The notes: a model not told the origin generated them from the sequence alone. 52,513 nt of DNA from Mycobacterium asiaticum DSM 44297 (GCF_000613245.1 NZ_HG964939.1:259846-312358); one strand, 5' to 3'; counted from the first letter of the stretch, positions 25,375-33,344 are shown. Made by a program: numbers and translations.

Positions 25375-25572
25375 TCAGTGGGCGTCCGCGTACATCGTGC
25401 CGAGTTCGCCGGTCAAATCGTATTGCGCGATACCGCTTTTCACGCAACGCTCGGCGTGGTCTTGCGGCAGTTCGAGAACGTCACCGCGTTTGACGCCCGG
25501 TCGGTTCTCAAAGAGTCCGTAGATTTCGCCGCGCATTATGATCTTCGCCGTATCGTTGGATTTGGCCGCCAT
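25375..25572 (-). CDS. Small phage-type protein (possible head/connector-region gene)
   Basis: The 65-aa reading frame starts at ATG 25572 with AAAGG upstream. The sequence GEIYGLFENRPGVKRGDVLELPQDHAERCVKSGIA resembles short proteins encoded next to capsid genes in actinophages, where a GDV-x-E-L-P-x-x-x-A core is common. It lies downstream of the broken prohead protease on the same strand. The capsid gene that would normally stand between them is absent. The specific function is unknown. Confidence 0.5.
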   Translation of the reverse strand: MAAKSNDTAKIIMRGEIYGLFENRPGVKRGDVLELPQDHAERCVKSGIAQYDLTGELGTMYADAH

Positions 25573-25613
25573 CGTTCGCCTTTCATTTGATCCGGCTGAG
25601 TCGGTTGACTCAG

Positions 25614-26380
25614 CTAGTTATCAAACCGCCTGAGCCGCAACACTGCTATCAGCGCGTCCCTACCGTGAGTCGTAGGCCTCTCGTGCGCGGGAATCGCCAT
25701 CTCGGTCAGTTCCAGCCGTCTGCGCGTGTTGTTGACTGCCGCGACCTCGGGGTATTGCGCTGCAAGCGTTTTCACCATCGCCATGCAGCCCGCAATGGTT
25801 CCTGCAAGTGCTGGCCGGTCAGACCGCGTGAACAGCCTCGACAATTGCCGCGTTTTCCGCAAGGCGTGCAACATCCGAACGGCGCTTGCTTGTGCTGGGC
25901 CAAGCTTCTGAGCGCTACAGAAGAATCTGGATACGCGGCCGACGCGACAGGTGCGACATCCCTGATGTCGCCACCCAGCAGCGTCCGCACCGGCATGCCG
26001 TCGCGGTAGTCCCACTCGTCCTGCGCATTACAGAACGTGAACGACAAGTGCCTGACATCGCCCCTCGCCACCATCTCCAAAAGGTAAGGCGGACCGGGCC
26101 ATTCGGGAACGTCAACGGTGTAGTCCATCCCGCGCCCATCCACACTGACGCCCAACGTGTCAGCGTCCACATTGCCCAGCACCAGATTGTCATCGCGGTT
26201 GTAGCGGCAAATGATGCTGGCGAAGTTGTTGGCCCGCGCCTGGTCGCAGAACGACGGCGCAACCTGTTCAATAAACCCGCCGAGCAATGCTGACGGGGGC
26301 GCTGGGCTGCCTTTGATCATTGCGCCAGGCAACAGGTTTGACGGCTGGTCGAAAGTCAGCGCATAGCCGCCGATGGTACG
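25614..26380 (-). pseudogene. HK97-type prohead protease remnant
   Basis: From about 26380 leftwards the minus strand reads GGYALTFDQPSN, GGFIEQVAPSFCDQAR, GDVRHLSFTF, DEWDY and RDVAPVASAAYPDSSVALRSLA, which is the prohead (HK97 gp4) protease pattern. The usual catalytic His of the WNHD segment is Arg here (RYNRDDN). After SSVALRSLA at about 25900 the homologous tail moves to another frame (AQKLGPAQASAVRMLHAL...) and ends at 25614. It has lost its own start and is joined to integrase sequence. Related proteases occur in the phiRv1/phiRv2 prophages. Confidence 0.7.
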
Positions 26381-26497
26381 TGATCGGTGCGGCGTGGCGC
26401 GCCAGGTCTGGGCCGACGTACGTGGCTTGAACCGACCGGACGGGAGCCGCCGCAGTGTGCCCCAGCTGCGCATTCGCATGCCCTTTTTGCCCGCCAT
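26381..26497 (-). pseudogene. Tyrosine integrase N-terminal fragment, frameshifted and truncated
   Basis: ATG 26497 begins MAGKKGMRMRSWGTLRRLPSG, continuing RF and then, one frame over, QATYVGPDLARHAAPITY. Together these give the AP2-like arm-binding domain of phage tyrosine integrases (compare RxxxSGRWQASYTGPDG in the phiRv2 integrase). One missing base after RF breaks the frame. At about 26380 integrase sequence stops and prohead protease sequence begins, so a deletion removed the catalytic domain and everything between. The position 169 bp from attR is where an integrase is expected. Confidence 0.65.
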
Positions 26498-26665
26498 CTA
26501 CCTGCCCTTCGCCGCGCCGTGCATTCTTCGTGCGTTCCCCACGGGCGATTTTGGCACCGTTTGGCGAGTCGGCAATTGCTGAGTCAAATGGCTCAGCAGT
26601 ATCGGTGCTGTTAGATGGCATTCCAGCGGGATAGCGTGGGTTTGCTAGTTTTACGTACCGGCACT

Positions 26666-26686
26666 TTCGAATCCTGCCGGGGGCAC
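26666..26686 (+). repeat. attR (duplicate of tRNA-Arg 3' end)
   Basis: This is an exact copy of 21777-21797. It is followed directly by TTTTTCTG, which looks like the original terminator T-run of the tRNA gene. The island therefore separated the tRNA from its native downstream sequence. Confidence 0.9.
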
Positions 26687-26741
26687 TTTTTCTGTGTATT
26701 ACGTCGGCTGATGCTTGACAGTTGTTTCGGTTGATCCGTGA

Positions 26742-26900
26742 CAGTCCCTAGATGAGGGAGCTAACCGTGGCCGGCTCGACGCTCGCGTACTGGCTGCGCA
26801 AATCGGTCACAAACCAACCTCGGTTGAGCGGGCCGCGCACTTTCGCACCGGTGGGTACGTCATCGATTTCTGGGAGTCCGGCTACCAGGTGGCCCAATGA
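26742..26900 (+). pseudogene. Gene fragment without start codon, unknown
   Basis: One plus-strand frame gives 52 protein-like residues ending RAAHFRTGGYVIDFWESGYQVAQ and a TGA. No usable start codon is present; the frame is closed by a TGA just before it. It is probably the 3' relic of a gene interrupted or deleted near the tRNA hotspot. The rest of the 346-bp gap up to the next gene (26687-27032) holds nothing I can identify. Confidence 0.35.
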
Positions 26901-27032
26901 CATCGAAGTGCGCAACTACCCGATGTGACACCGTCCGACGGGCACAAGAAATTCGCAAGAATCACGCGAAGATCCGGCATGCGCGCCACGCAAAGCTGAG
27001 CTCAACAAGCCACGCACGAAAGGCAGACAACG

Positions 27033-27371
27033 TTGAGCACTTCGCTGAAGCAGATTACGGCCTGGGTGGTGCTGTCCGGGGGCCTGGCGACCCTGTCCCT
27101 GGGGTTGACTCAAGCCACCGCCGCGGCGCAGCCCGCGCCGATGGTGTGCCAGGACGGGAGTACCACGCCGAGCCCGACCAACAGTTGCACCTACCAGTGG
27201 TGTCCGGGCTCACCGGAAATGAAGCACATGCCGGACTGGGACCGCAGCGTGTGCCACCCCTGGTACTTCGATGAGAACAGCCCCTTGACCGACTCGACGA
27301 TCATCGAAGGCTTTCCGCCACCGCGGCCACCGTCGCTGCAGTGCATTCCCATCCTGACCTGCCGACCGTGA
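27033..27371 (+). CDS. Small exported Cys-containing protein
   Basis: The TTG at 27033 follows AAAGG by nine bases and gives 112 aa. An N-terminal signal peptide (residues ~1-33, hydrophobic core VVLSGGLATLSLGL, cleavage after ATAAAQ) precedes a mature part with six Cys, a WCPGSPE motif, VCHPWYF and a Pro-rich C-terminus. This resembles the short secreted mycobacterial proteins with a WCPG...VCH core, which have no assigned function. The next gene is a divergent paralogue 42 bp downstream. Disulfide-stabilised secretion is inferred. Confidence 0.7.
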   Translation: MSTSLKQITAWVVLSGGLATLSLGLTQATAAAQPAPMVCQDGSTTPSPTNSCTYQWCPGSPEMKHMPDWDRSVCHPWYFDENSPLTDSTIIEGFPPPRPPSLQCIPILTCRP

Positions 27372-27413
27372 GGGGTCCGTAGCCAACGGGGGGAAGAGAG
27401 AAAGGAATCAACG

Positions 27414-27722
27414 ATGATTCGCTTGGCGCGGTTCGGGACAACCGCTTTGGCTGCAGCCGGCTTGGGCATGGCGGCGCTGGGCGTCGGCTCGGGGGTTGCC
27501 GACGCCGACGGAGAACGGCATTGGTGCCCCGGCGACGACCCACGTGGGGAACCCGGCGGCGCGTTCATCACCAGCCCACCTAATTGGGACTGGAATGTGT
27601 GCCACGTCTACTACATCGTCCCGGCCGGCCAGGGCAATGTGTCGCCGGGGATCTTGGCCGATGCGCCGCCACCACCACCGCCGGTGGTGTGTTGGGCGCT
27701 GTTCATCCCGAAGCCCTGCTGA
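27414..27722 (+). CDS. Small exported Cys-containing protein, paralogue of the preceding gene
   Basis: This 102-aa protein has a clear signal peptide (LARFGTTALAAAGLGMAALGVGSGVADA). The mature chain has WCPGDDP, SPPNWDWNVCHVYYIVPAGQGNV and a Pro-rich stretch before a C-terminal CWALFIPKPC. The ATG at 27414 follows AAAGGAA by five bases. The WCPG and VCH elements and Pro-rich tail are shared with the gene at 27033, so the pair likely arose by duplication. The tandem palindromic repeats begin 19 bp after its stop. Confidence 0.78.
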   Translation: MIRLARFGTTALAAAGLGMAALGVGSGVADADGERHWCPGDDPRGEPGGAFITSPPNWDWNVCHVYYIVPAGQGNVSPGILADAPPPPPPVVCWALFIPKPC

Positions 27723-27740
27723 CCAAAGTGCCTGCCAAAA

Positions 27741-28016
27741 GCGCGTCGAGCGTGCGCCTTATGTACGCAAAACGGCCGGAACACGTACATAAGCCACACG
27801 CTCGGCGAAGACTGACAGCGCGACGCCGCCTCGACGCGCGTCGAGCGTGCGCCTTATGTACCCGAAACGGCCGGAACACGTACATAAGCCACACGCTCGG
27901 CGAAGACTGACAGCGCGACGCCGCCTCGACGCGCGTCGAGCGTGCGCCTTATGTACCCGAAAGGGCCGGAACACGTACATAAGCCACACGCTCGGCGACG
28001 GAAGCGCGACGCCGGA
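27741..28016. repeat. Three tandem 95-bp repeats, each containing a long imperfect palindrome
   Basis: Units begin at 27741, 27836 and 27931 with GCGCGTCGAG; the period is 95 bp and the third copy degenerates at its right end. In each, about 20 bases (copy 1: 27747-27766, core CTTATGTAC) pair with 27785-27804 (core GTACATAAG) around an 18-base loop, with two mismatches. The array fills the space between the convergent genes ending at 27722 and 28021. Frames through it are open on both strands only because of the repeat. Its function is unknown; transcription stop, RNA processing or a REP-like mobile repeat are possible. Confidence 0.9.
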
Positions 28017-28020
28017 GGCG

Positions 28021-28797
28021 CTATGCCGCCTTGGCCTCAACATCCTCGGGCTCATCGACGTCGCCCACGACGCGCACGCGTTGCGCCTGACTGTGGACCG
28101 CGCCGGCGGCCGCGACCACTACGCAGATCGCCGCGGGAAGTAACAGGGCGTACCCACCGAACCGCGCGCCGGCCAGCAACCCGGCCACGCCGCCCGCCAG
28201 GAACAGGACAAAGGTGGCCGAGAGGATCATGGCCTTCCACTTCTCGATTCCATGCACCCGACTGCGGCCGATCATCAGGCCGAGGTCGGTGATGGTTCCG
28301 GTGAAGTGCGTAGTGCGCACGGCCATACCGCGGAAGTTCGAGGTCAACGCGTTCTGCATGCCCAACGCGGCCGCAGTCACGACGGCATGGACGACGGACG
28401 GCTCGATACCCACCGCTGCAATCTGCGTCTTGAGCCCGGCGACTTCCAATCCGGTGGCAACCAGTACCAGCAGGATCGCCTCAAGTATCAAGACGGCCGC
28501 TTGACGTGGTCCTAGCAATGCCCGGGTCGGCGCAAGAACCGCTCCCGCTATCGCCGCCCCCGTGAGAAATCCAAGCACGATTCCCGCCAGCAGATGGCCC
28601 TCATACAGCCAGGGGTTGGCGGTGTTCATGCCCAGCTGAGTCGTGACGGCCGTGACGTTGCCGACCGGGAAAGCGAAAATCAGGATGCCGACTGCGTTTA
28701 CAAAGCCCGCGGTGAGTGCGAGTACAGCGCTGAAACTCAGCACCAACTTCGGGGAAGCGGACTCGGCATTGGCGGCAGCGTCCTTTCGCGGCGACAT
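28021..28797 (-). CDS. DUF1275 (YoaK-family) membrane protein
   Basis: This integral membrane protein of about 258 aa has six hydrophobic segments (for example VLSFSAVLALTAGFVNAVGIL and AAVLILEAILLVLVATGL). It also has the family-typical ALGMQNALTSNFRGMAVRTTHFTGTITDLG in the third quarter. ATG 28797 is preferred because GGGGGGAA lies just before it; an ATG at 28809 would add four residues. No transport substrate or reaction is known for the family. It is convergent with the exported-protein pair across the 95-bp repeats. Confidence 0.87.
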   Translation of the reverse strand: MSPRKDAAANAESASPKLVLSFSAVLALTAGFVNAVGILIFAFPVGNVTAVTTQLGMNTANPWLYEGHLLAGIVLGFLTGAAIAGAVLAPTRALLGPRQAAVLILEAILLVLVATGLEVAGLKTQIAAVGIEPSVVHAVVTAAALGMQNALTSNFRGMAVRTTHFTGTITDLGLMIGRSRVHGIEKWKAMILSATFVLFLAGGVAGLLAGARFGGYALLLPAAICVVVAAAGAVHSQAQRVRVVGDVDEPEDVEAKAA

Positions 28798-28869
28798 CGT
28801 TCCCCCCATACCCGAATAGAAAGCTACTTAACCATTTCTGTTGGCAACTTTTCGCCGCTCCAACACGAA

Positions 28870-28886
28870 GCTACCAGCCGGGTAGC
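28870..28886 (-). terminator. Weak hairpin downstream of the desaturase operon
   Basis: GCTACC (28870-28875) and GGTAGC (28881-28886) form a 6-bp stem with a 5-base loop in the 132-bp gap after the desaturase stop. There is no T-run, so it would be an atypical terminator at best. Confidence 0.25.
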
Positions 28887-28929
28887 CATCGCACCCGTCG
28901 ACGAATCGGCTTCATAGACTTCGCAAAAG

Positions 28930-30090
28930 CTACGCTGCCCGCACCGTGCGGCGCGGCTTGGCGAAAACCGCAGCTCTGATGGCTGCCGGCTGGATGGCCT
29001 TGGCCGCGGTGTGCCCAACGTCATTGGGCAGCGACAGGCGAAACACTTTCTTCCACGCGGATGTGACCTGACGCGGCAGCGAGCCCGTGGTGTAAGTCAG
29101 GCCATATCTTTCGAACAGCTCCTGCACCTTCGGCGCAATTTCCTGGTAACGGTTACTGGGCAGGTCGGGGTAGAGGTGATGCTCGATTTGGAAAGACAAG
29201 TTGCCGGTCATGAAGTGCAGCAAGGCGTTTCCGGAGATGTTGGCCGAGCCCAGCATTTGTCGCAGGTACCACTGGCCCCGTGTTTCGCCATCGATGGATG
29301 TCTTCTCGTAGGTCTGCACACCCTCAGGGAAGTGCCCGCACATGATTACCGAGTGCGTCCACAGGTTCCGCACCAGGTTGGCGGTGAGGTTGGCGGTCAC
29401 CGTAGTAACAGCCGACGGACCGGACAGCAACGGATGCAGCACATAGTCACGCACTACGTGCTTGCGCACTTTGGCAATTACCTTCTTGCCCTGGCGCCGG
29501 AACTCCGCCTTGTCACTGCGGCCCTGCAGGTACCTGCCGATCTGGAGATCGTATGCGGCGATGCCGTATTGAAACAGGCAGGCGTTTATGAAGTTCCATA
29601 ACGGCTGGGCGAGATAGAACGGCTTCCAGCGTTGATCCTCATCGACACGCATGATGCCGTAGCCCAGGTCGTGATCCTTGCCCAGCACGTTTGTGTAAGT
29701 GTGGTGGACCTCGTTGTGTGAGTGCTTCCACATCTCCGCCGGCGAGGCGTTGTCCCATTCCCAGGTGGTGGAATGAATTTTCGGGTCGCGCATCCAGTCC
29801 CACTGGCCATGCATGACGTTGTGCCCGATCTCCATGTTCTCGATGATCTTGGAGACCGATAGCCCTGCCGTGCCAATCAGCCAGGCGGGCGGGAACAGCG
29901 AGAAGAGCAACACCGCGCGGCTGGCCAGTTCGAGCCGACGCTGCCCGTCGATGACTTTGCGGATATAGGCGGCGTCGCGTTCACCGCGGCCGGCCAACAC
30001 GTGTTCGCGGATGGCGTCGAGTTCGCGGCCCAGGTCTTCGATGTCTTTGTCGGACAGGTGGGCCGCCGGATTAGCTTGTGTGGCAGTCAT
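28930..30090 (-). CDS. Membrane fatty acid desaturase (DesA3-like delta-9 acyl-CoA desaturase)
   Basis: This di-iron enzyme inserts a cis double bond into fatty acyl-CoA at the membrane. The 386-aa protein has the three histidine boxes of the family: GHNVMHGQW, HSHNEVHHTY and FQIEHHLYPDLP. Hydrophobic stretches lie around residues 55-80 and 160-240. It follows the ferredoxin reductase gene by 9 bp, so it is co-transcribed with its electron donor. The pair mirrors the Rv3229c-Rv3230c desaturase/reductase of M. tuberculosis. A PucR regulator divergent from the operon probably controls it. Confidence 0.92.
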   Translation of the reverse strand: MTATQANPAAHLSDKDIEDLGRELDAIREHVLAGRGERDAAYIRKVIDGQRRLELASRAVLLFSLFPPAWLIGTAGLSVSKIIENMEIGHNVMHGQWDWMRDPKIHSTTWEWDNASPAEMWKHSHNEVHHTYTNVLGKDHDLGYGIMRVDEDQRWKPFYLAQPLWNFINACLFQYGIAAYDLQIGRYLQGRSDKAEFRRQGKKVIAKVRKHVVRDYVLHPLLSGPSAVTTVTANLTANLVRNLWTHSVIMCGHFPEGVQTYEKTSIDGETRGQWYLRQMLGSANISGNALLHFMTGNLSFQIEHHLYPDLPSNRYQEIAPKVQELFERYGLTYTTGSLPRQVTSAWKKVFRLSLPNDVGHTAAKAIQPAAIRAAVFAKPRRTVRAA

Positions 30091-30099
30091 ATCGGCTCC

Positions 30100-31227
30100 T
30101 CAGAGGTCTAGTTCGCATGCGCCTGCCGCGGCGGACACGCAGGTTTGGACTTGCACGTTCTCGTCACCGGCGCTCGCGGTGGTGACGTCGCCGTTGCGCA
30201 GGTCGCGCACGGCGCCCTGCCGTAGCGGAACCACGCACCCGAAGCAGATGCCCATCCGGCAACCCGAAGGCATCAATACCCCGGCCGATTCGCCGGCGTC
30301 CAGCAGCGTTTGTCCACCGCCGGCTTCCACCACGGTGCCGGTCTTGGTGAACGTGACGGTGCCACCTTCGCCGGCCGAGATCACCGCGGGGCGAAACCGC
30401 TCGATATGCAGCTGGTCGGCGATTCCGCAAGCGGCCCAGCGTTGTTCGAGCGCGTCAAGTAGCCCGGCCGGACCGCAAGCCCACGTGTGGCGTTCGGCCA
30501 GGTCATCCACCAGCTCGTCGAGGCGTGCCACGTCGAGCATCCCGTGGGAGTCGGTGTGCTTCTCTACCAACCGGATTCGGCCCTCGCGGGCCAGCATGCG
30601 CAGCTCCCAGCCGAAGATGGTGTCCTCCGGTGTGGGCGCGGAGTGGACGAGCACGATGTCGGGATGCATACCGCCGATATCGGCCATGTTGCGTAACATG
30701 CCCATCACCGGGGTGATGCCGCTACCCGCGGTGACGAACAGCAGCTTGGCGGGTGGCCGGTCACCCAGGACGAAGTCACCGGCGGCCTGGTCCAGCTGGA
30801 CGACCGTCCCGACGGTTGCCTTCCGGACCAGGTGGTTGCTGACCACACCGTCCGGAATGGCCTTCACGGTGACCGCGAAACAGCCGTCGCGGCGGTGCAG
30901 TTTGGACGTCAGCGAATAGGCCCGCCAGTGCCGGACCCCGTCCACGTCCACACCGATGCGCACGTACTGCCCCGGCACGTGAGTACGCCAGCCCCGCCCG
31001 GGCCTGATCACCAGTGTGGCCGCGTCGCGTGTCTCTGGGTGAACCGCGACGATCCGCCCACGCAGGTCGGTGCCGAAGCGCAGCGGGTCGATCAGGTCGA
31101 GGTAATCGCTGGGAACCAACGGCGTCGACAGCGGGACGGCGGCTCGCTCGGCAAACTTCAGCACTCGTTCGCGCAGTGCGCCGACGACGTTTGGTCGTGA
31201 AGCCAGGAGGATGCCAGGAGTGGTCAT
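30100..31227 (-). CDS. Ferredoxin-NAD(P)H oxidoreductase feeding the desaturase (Rv3230c-like)
   Basis: This 375-aa electron-transfer protein has three parts. An FAD domain carries RAYSLTSK (residues ~100-110) and an NAD(P) domain carries VTAGSGITPVMGMLR and TWACGPAGLLDALE. A C-terminal plant-type [2Fe-2S] domain has CRMGICFGC and a final Cys in QTCVSAA. It would pass electrons from NAD(P)H to the desaturase encoded 9 bp downstream. The ATG at 31227 lies 84 bp from the divergent PucR start, with the operator-like dyad in between. Confidence 0.92.
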   Translation of the reverse strand: MTTPGILLASRPNVVGALRERVLKFAERAAVPLSTPLVPSDYLDLIDPLRFGTDLRGRIVAVHPETRDAATLVIRPGRGWRTHVPGQYVRIGVDVDGVRHWRAYSLTSKLHRRDGCFAVTVKAIPDGVVSNHLVRKATVGTVVQLDQAAGDFVLGDRPPAKLLFVTAGSGITPVMGMLRNMADIGGMHPDIVLVHSAPTPEDTIFGWELRMLAREGRIRLVEKHTDSHGMLDVARLDELVDDLAERHTWACGPAGLLDALEQRWAACGIADQLHIERFRPAVISAGEGGTVTFTKTGTVVEAGGGQTLLDAGESAGVLMPSGCRMGICFGCVVPLRQGAVRDLRNGDVTTASAGDENVQVQTCVSAAAGACELDL

Positions 31228-31277
31228 GACTCCATGCTGGTTGTTTCTATAGGTAAAGTCTTGACTGCACTGTGTGA

Positions 31278-31294
31278 AAATTCAGCGTGAATTT
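31278..31294. promoter_or_regulatory. Perfect 17-bp dyad in the desaturase/PucR divergent region
   Basis: AAATTCA-GCG-TGAATTT is a perfect inverted repeat with a 3-base centre. It lies 17 bp before the PucR start and about 50 bp from the reductase start. It is the best operator candidate for the PucR regulator acting on itself and on the desaturase operon. Confidence 0.55.
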
Positions 31295-31311
31295 GTTCGA
31301 AAGGAACAGCC

Positions 31312-32523
31312 ATGGCGGATACGTCGCTAGGCCTCACCGGTCTACAGCTCGACGAACCCGTGGTCAGGGCGCTGGAGGCGATCCTGCCGGCGATGGCCGA
31401 GCGAACCGTGACAGCGGTCACGGTAGAGGTGCCGAGCTACGCCGACGCGTTCAGTGGACACATGGGGCAGATCATCGAGAACGCGGTGCAGACGTCGCTC
31501 GGCGCGTTCCTGCGATTGGCGACCCGGCCCGAGGACACCGACCACGACAGGTCGCTCTTCCCGGCGATCAACGGCGCCTACGAACTCGGCCGGGGAGAAG
31601 CCCGTCAAGGCCGCTCGATCGATGCACTGCTGGCGGCCTATCGGGTAGGCGCCCAAGTCGCCTGGCAAGAGTTGTCGGCGACCGCGGTCGCGGCGGGACT
31701 CCCCGCGTCGACGATCGCCAGGTTCGCCGAGCTGGTGTTCGCCTACATCGACCGGCTATCGGCGTCCAGCGTGTCGGGCCATGCCGACGAGCTGGCCACC
31801 ACGGGACGGGTCAGGCAGCGCTACCTTGACCGGCTGACGCAGGACCTGCTCGCCGGTGAAGCCGCGGCAACGCTGCTCGCCGGCGCCGAACGGGCGGGCT
31901 GGCAGCCACCCGACACACTCACCGCGGTCGTGCTGCCACTGAACCAGACCCGGGGTCTGGCTATTCAGTTCGGCCAATCGACACTCCAGCTTTCCGAAGA
32001 CCTGCCCGGCGTCGACGCGCCGGAGGCCCTCGCAGTGCTGCTCGTCCCCGATATGGCCGGCACTGCCCGGCGCCAGCTGGTCTCCGCCCTCGCCGGCCGG
32101 CGGGCGTTTATAGGTCCACCCCGCCCGTGGATGCAGGTACGGTCGTCCTACCGGCGAGCGTTACGGGCACGAACGCTATTGAGCGCCAACGGCTCCGACG
32201 GATCTGCGGCAATCGACACCGACGAACATCTGGCCGAGCTGATTCTCGGCGCCGATCTCGAGTCCCTGCAGGATCTTCGTGCGCGGGTGTTGGCGCCGTT
32301 GTCTGACCTGCCACCCAGTACCGCCGACCGGCTCACCGAGACACTCCGCTCATGGGTCCTGCATCAGGGCAGGCGCGACGCGGTCGCCGCGGATCTTTTC
32401 GTCCACGCTCAGACGGTGCGCTACCGGATGACCCAGCTACGCGAAGTGTATGGCGACCGGCTGGGTGATCCGCGCACCGTGCTGGAACTGACAATCGCGC
32501 TGGGTCTGGGTGCCGAGCACTAG
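31312..32523 (+). CDS. PucR/CdaR-type transcriptional regulator
   Basis: This 403-aa regulator has a helical N-terminal sensory part and a GGDEF-like middle region. Its C-terminal PucR helix-turn-helix is recognisable as LFVHAQTVRYRMTQLREVYGDRLGDP, where HxxTVRYRL is the family hallmark. ATG 31312 follows GAAAGGAA. It is divergent from the reductase-desaturase operon, so it probably controls fatty acid desaturation. The signal is unknown. The next gene starts nine bases after its stop. Confidence 0.85.
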   Translation: MADTSLGLTGLQLDEPVVRALEAILPAMAERTVTAVTVEVPSYADAFSGHMGQIIENAVQTSLGAFLRLATRPEDTDHDRSLFPAINGAYELGRGEARQGRSIDALLAAYRVGAQVAWQELSATAVAAGLPASTIARFAELVFAYIDRLSASSVSGHADELATTGRVRQRYLDRLTQDLLAGEAAATLLAGAERAGWQPPDTLTAVVLPLNQTRGLAIQFGQSTLQLSEDLPGVDAPEALAVLLVPDMAGTARRQLVSALAGRRAFIGPPRPWMQVRSSYRRALRARTLLSANGSDGSAAIDTDEHLAELILGADLESLQDLRARVLAPLSDLPPSTADRLTETLRSWVLHQGRRDAVAADLFVHAQTVRYRMTQLREVYGDRLGDPRTVLELTIALGLGAEH

Positions 32524-32532
32524 ACTCCCCCA

Positions 32533-33344
32533 ATGCGGCGACGTCGACCATGGCAGATCCTCTCTGTGACAACGCTGATCGGCGTGGCGGCATTGTCTGC
32601 AGGCTGTGGCACGTCGTCGGCACCAGGTCCGACGGTCACATCGACGGGCAGTACGGCAACACAACCGATGAGCAGCATGTCCCCGGCCACCAGCACCCGC
32701 GCCACACGGACTCAGGTGTGTCACAGGGTCAGACGTACGGCATCACCATAATTTCGATTGACGGTGCAACTGCGGACAATCGCGGTCGCTGGCACGGCCG
32801 GTTCGCTCAACTATCCGGCGGTGATCCACGCGTCGCGGATGCGTTCAACAACGCCAGTAAGGCATCGGCAAACGGGCAGATCGAACCGGTGCGCGCCGGA
32901 GCCGACCCCGAGGCCAACTGGCTGTTCGAGACGAATCCGACGCTGACATTTCGCCCCGCCGCTATAGCGGAACTCATCGTCGGCGTGTATTCGGCCGAGC
33001 ATGCTGCGCACCCGTCGAATTCGGTGAGCACCGTCGTCATCGACAGTCGGACCGCGAAACCGATTACCCTGGCTGATCTTTTCCGCAATCAGCAAGACGG
33101 GTTGAACCGGTTATCCGAACAAACGAAGGTCATATTCCCGCAGGTATACGGCGGCTCCGTCCCGAACGAGGAAGGCGCCCGGCCCGTCATCGAGAACTTC
33201 GCCAATTGGATACCGAAGGCAGCCGGGATGGAGTTGCATTTCACCGATTACCAATTCGGTCATGGCCTCCCGGTCATTACCGTGCCGTGGTCGGCACTGA
33301 CCGACCTGCTCGCCCCCGACATGCTGGCTCTGACCCGCGACTAG
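32533..33344 (+). pseudogene. Exported lipoprotein with DUF3298/RsiV-like domain, frameshifted
   Basis: The N-terminus (ATG 32533) is in one frame: a basic start, hydrophobic segment and lipobox LSAGC, then a Ser/Thr linker. The folded domain continues in another frame from about 32700 (GVSQGQTYGITIISIDG) to the stop at 33344. The C-terminal part, with SNSVSTVVIDSRTAKPITLADLF and a terminal LPVITVPWSALTDLL, resembles RsiV-type DUF3298 domains of secreted mycobacterial proteins. A one-base change in 32680-32715 would rejoin them. As read, translation stops after 72 residues. It might be decayed or a sequencing slip. Confidence 0.6.

Larger units (their letters stand above)
21777..26686. mobile_element. 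Degenerate prophage / defence island integrated in tRNA-Arg(CCT)
   Basis: A 4.9-kb segment is bounded by an exact 21-bp direct repeat of the tRNA-Arg 3' end (21777-21797 and 26666-26686). The left half is AT-richer than the flanks and carries a Septu-like ATPase/HNH pair, an endonuclease III-like gene and an 85-aa unknown. The right half, on the minus strand, holds a small phage gene, a broken HK97-type prohead protease and the N-terminus of a tyrosine integrase. There is no complete integrase, so the element is probably immobile by itself. Confidence 0.88.

Noticed and set aside
25614..26015. Independent 133-aa minus-strand gene
   Set aside because: Its informative part continues the prohead protease in another frame. 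Its first residues overlap conserved protease sequence in the other frame.
26268..26621. 117-aa minus-strand gene near attR
   Set aside because: Only the ATYVGPDLARHAAPITY stretch is meaningful, and that belongs to the frameshifted integrase N-terminus.
26687..26760. Insertion-sequence end or IS481-type remnant after attR
   Set aside because: Repeated TGACAG motifs are present, but I found no matching inverted end or transposase sequence.
27741..28016. CRISPR array
   Set aside because: The entire 95-bp unit, including what would be spacers, is repeated. There are only three units, and no cas genes are nearby.
27759..28055. Open frames on both strands through the 95-bp repeats
   Set aside because: They arise because the repeat length is not a multiple of three and lacks stops in some frames. 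The translations are simple repeats with no start signals.
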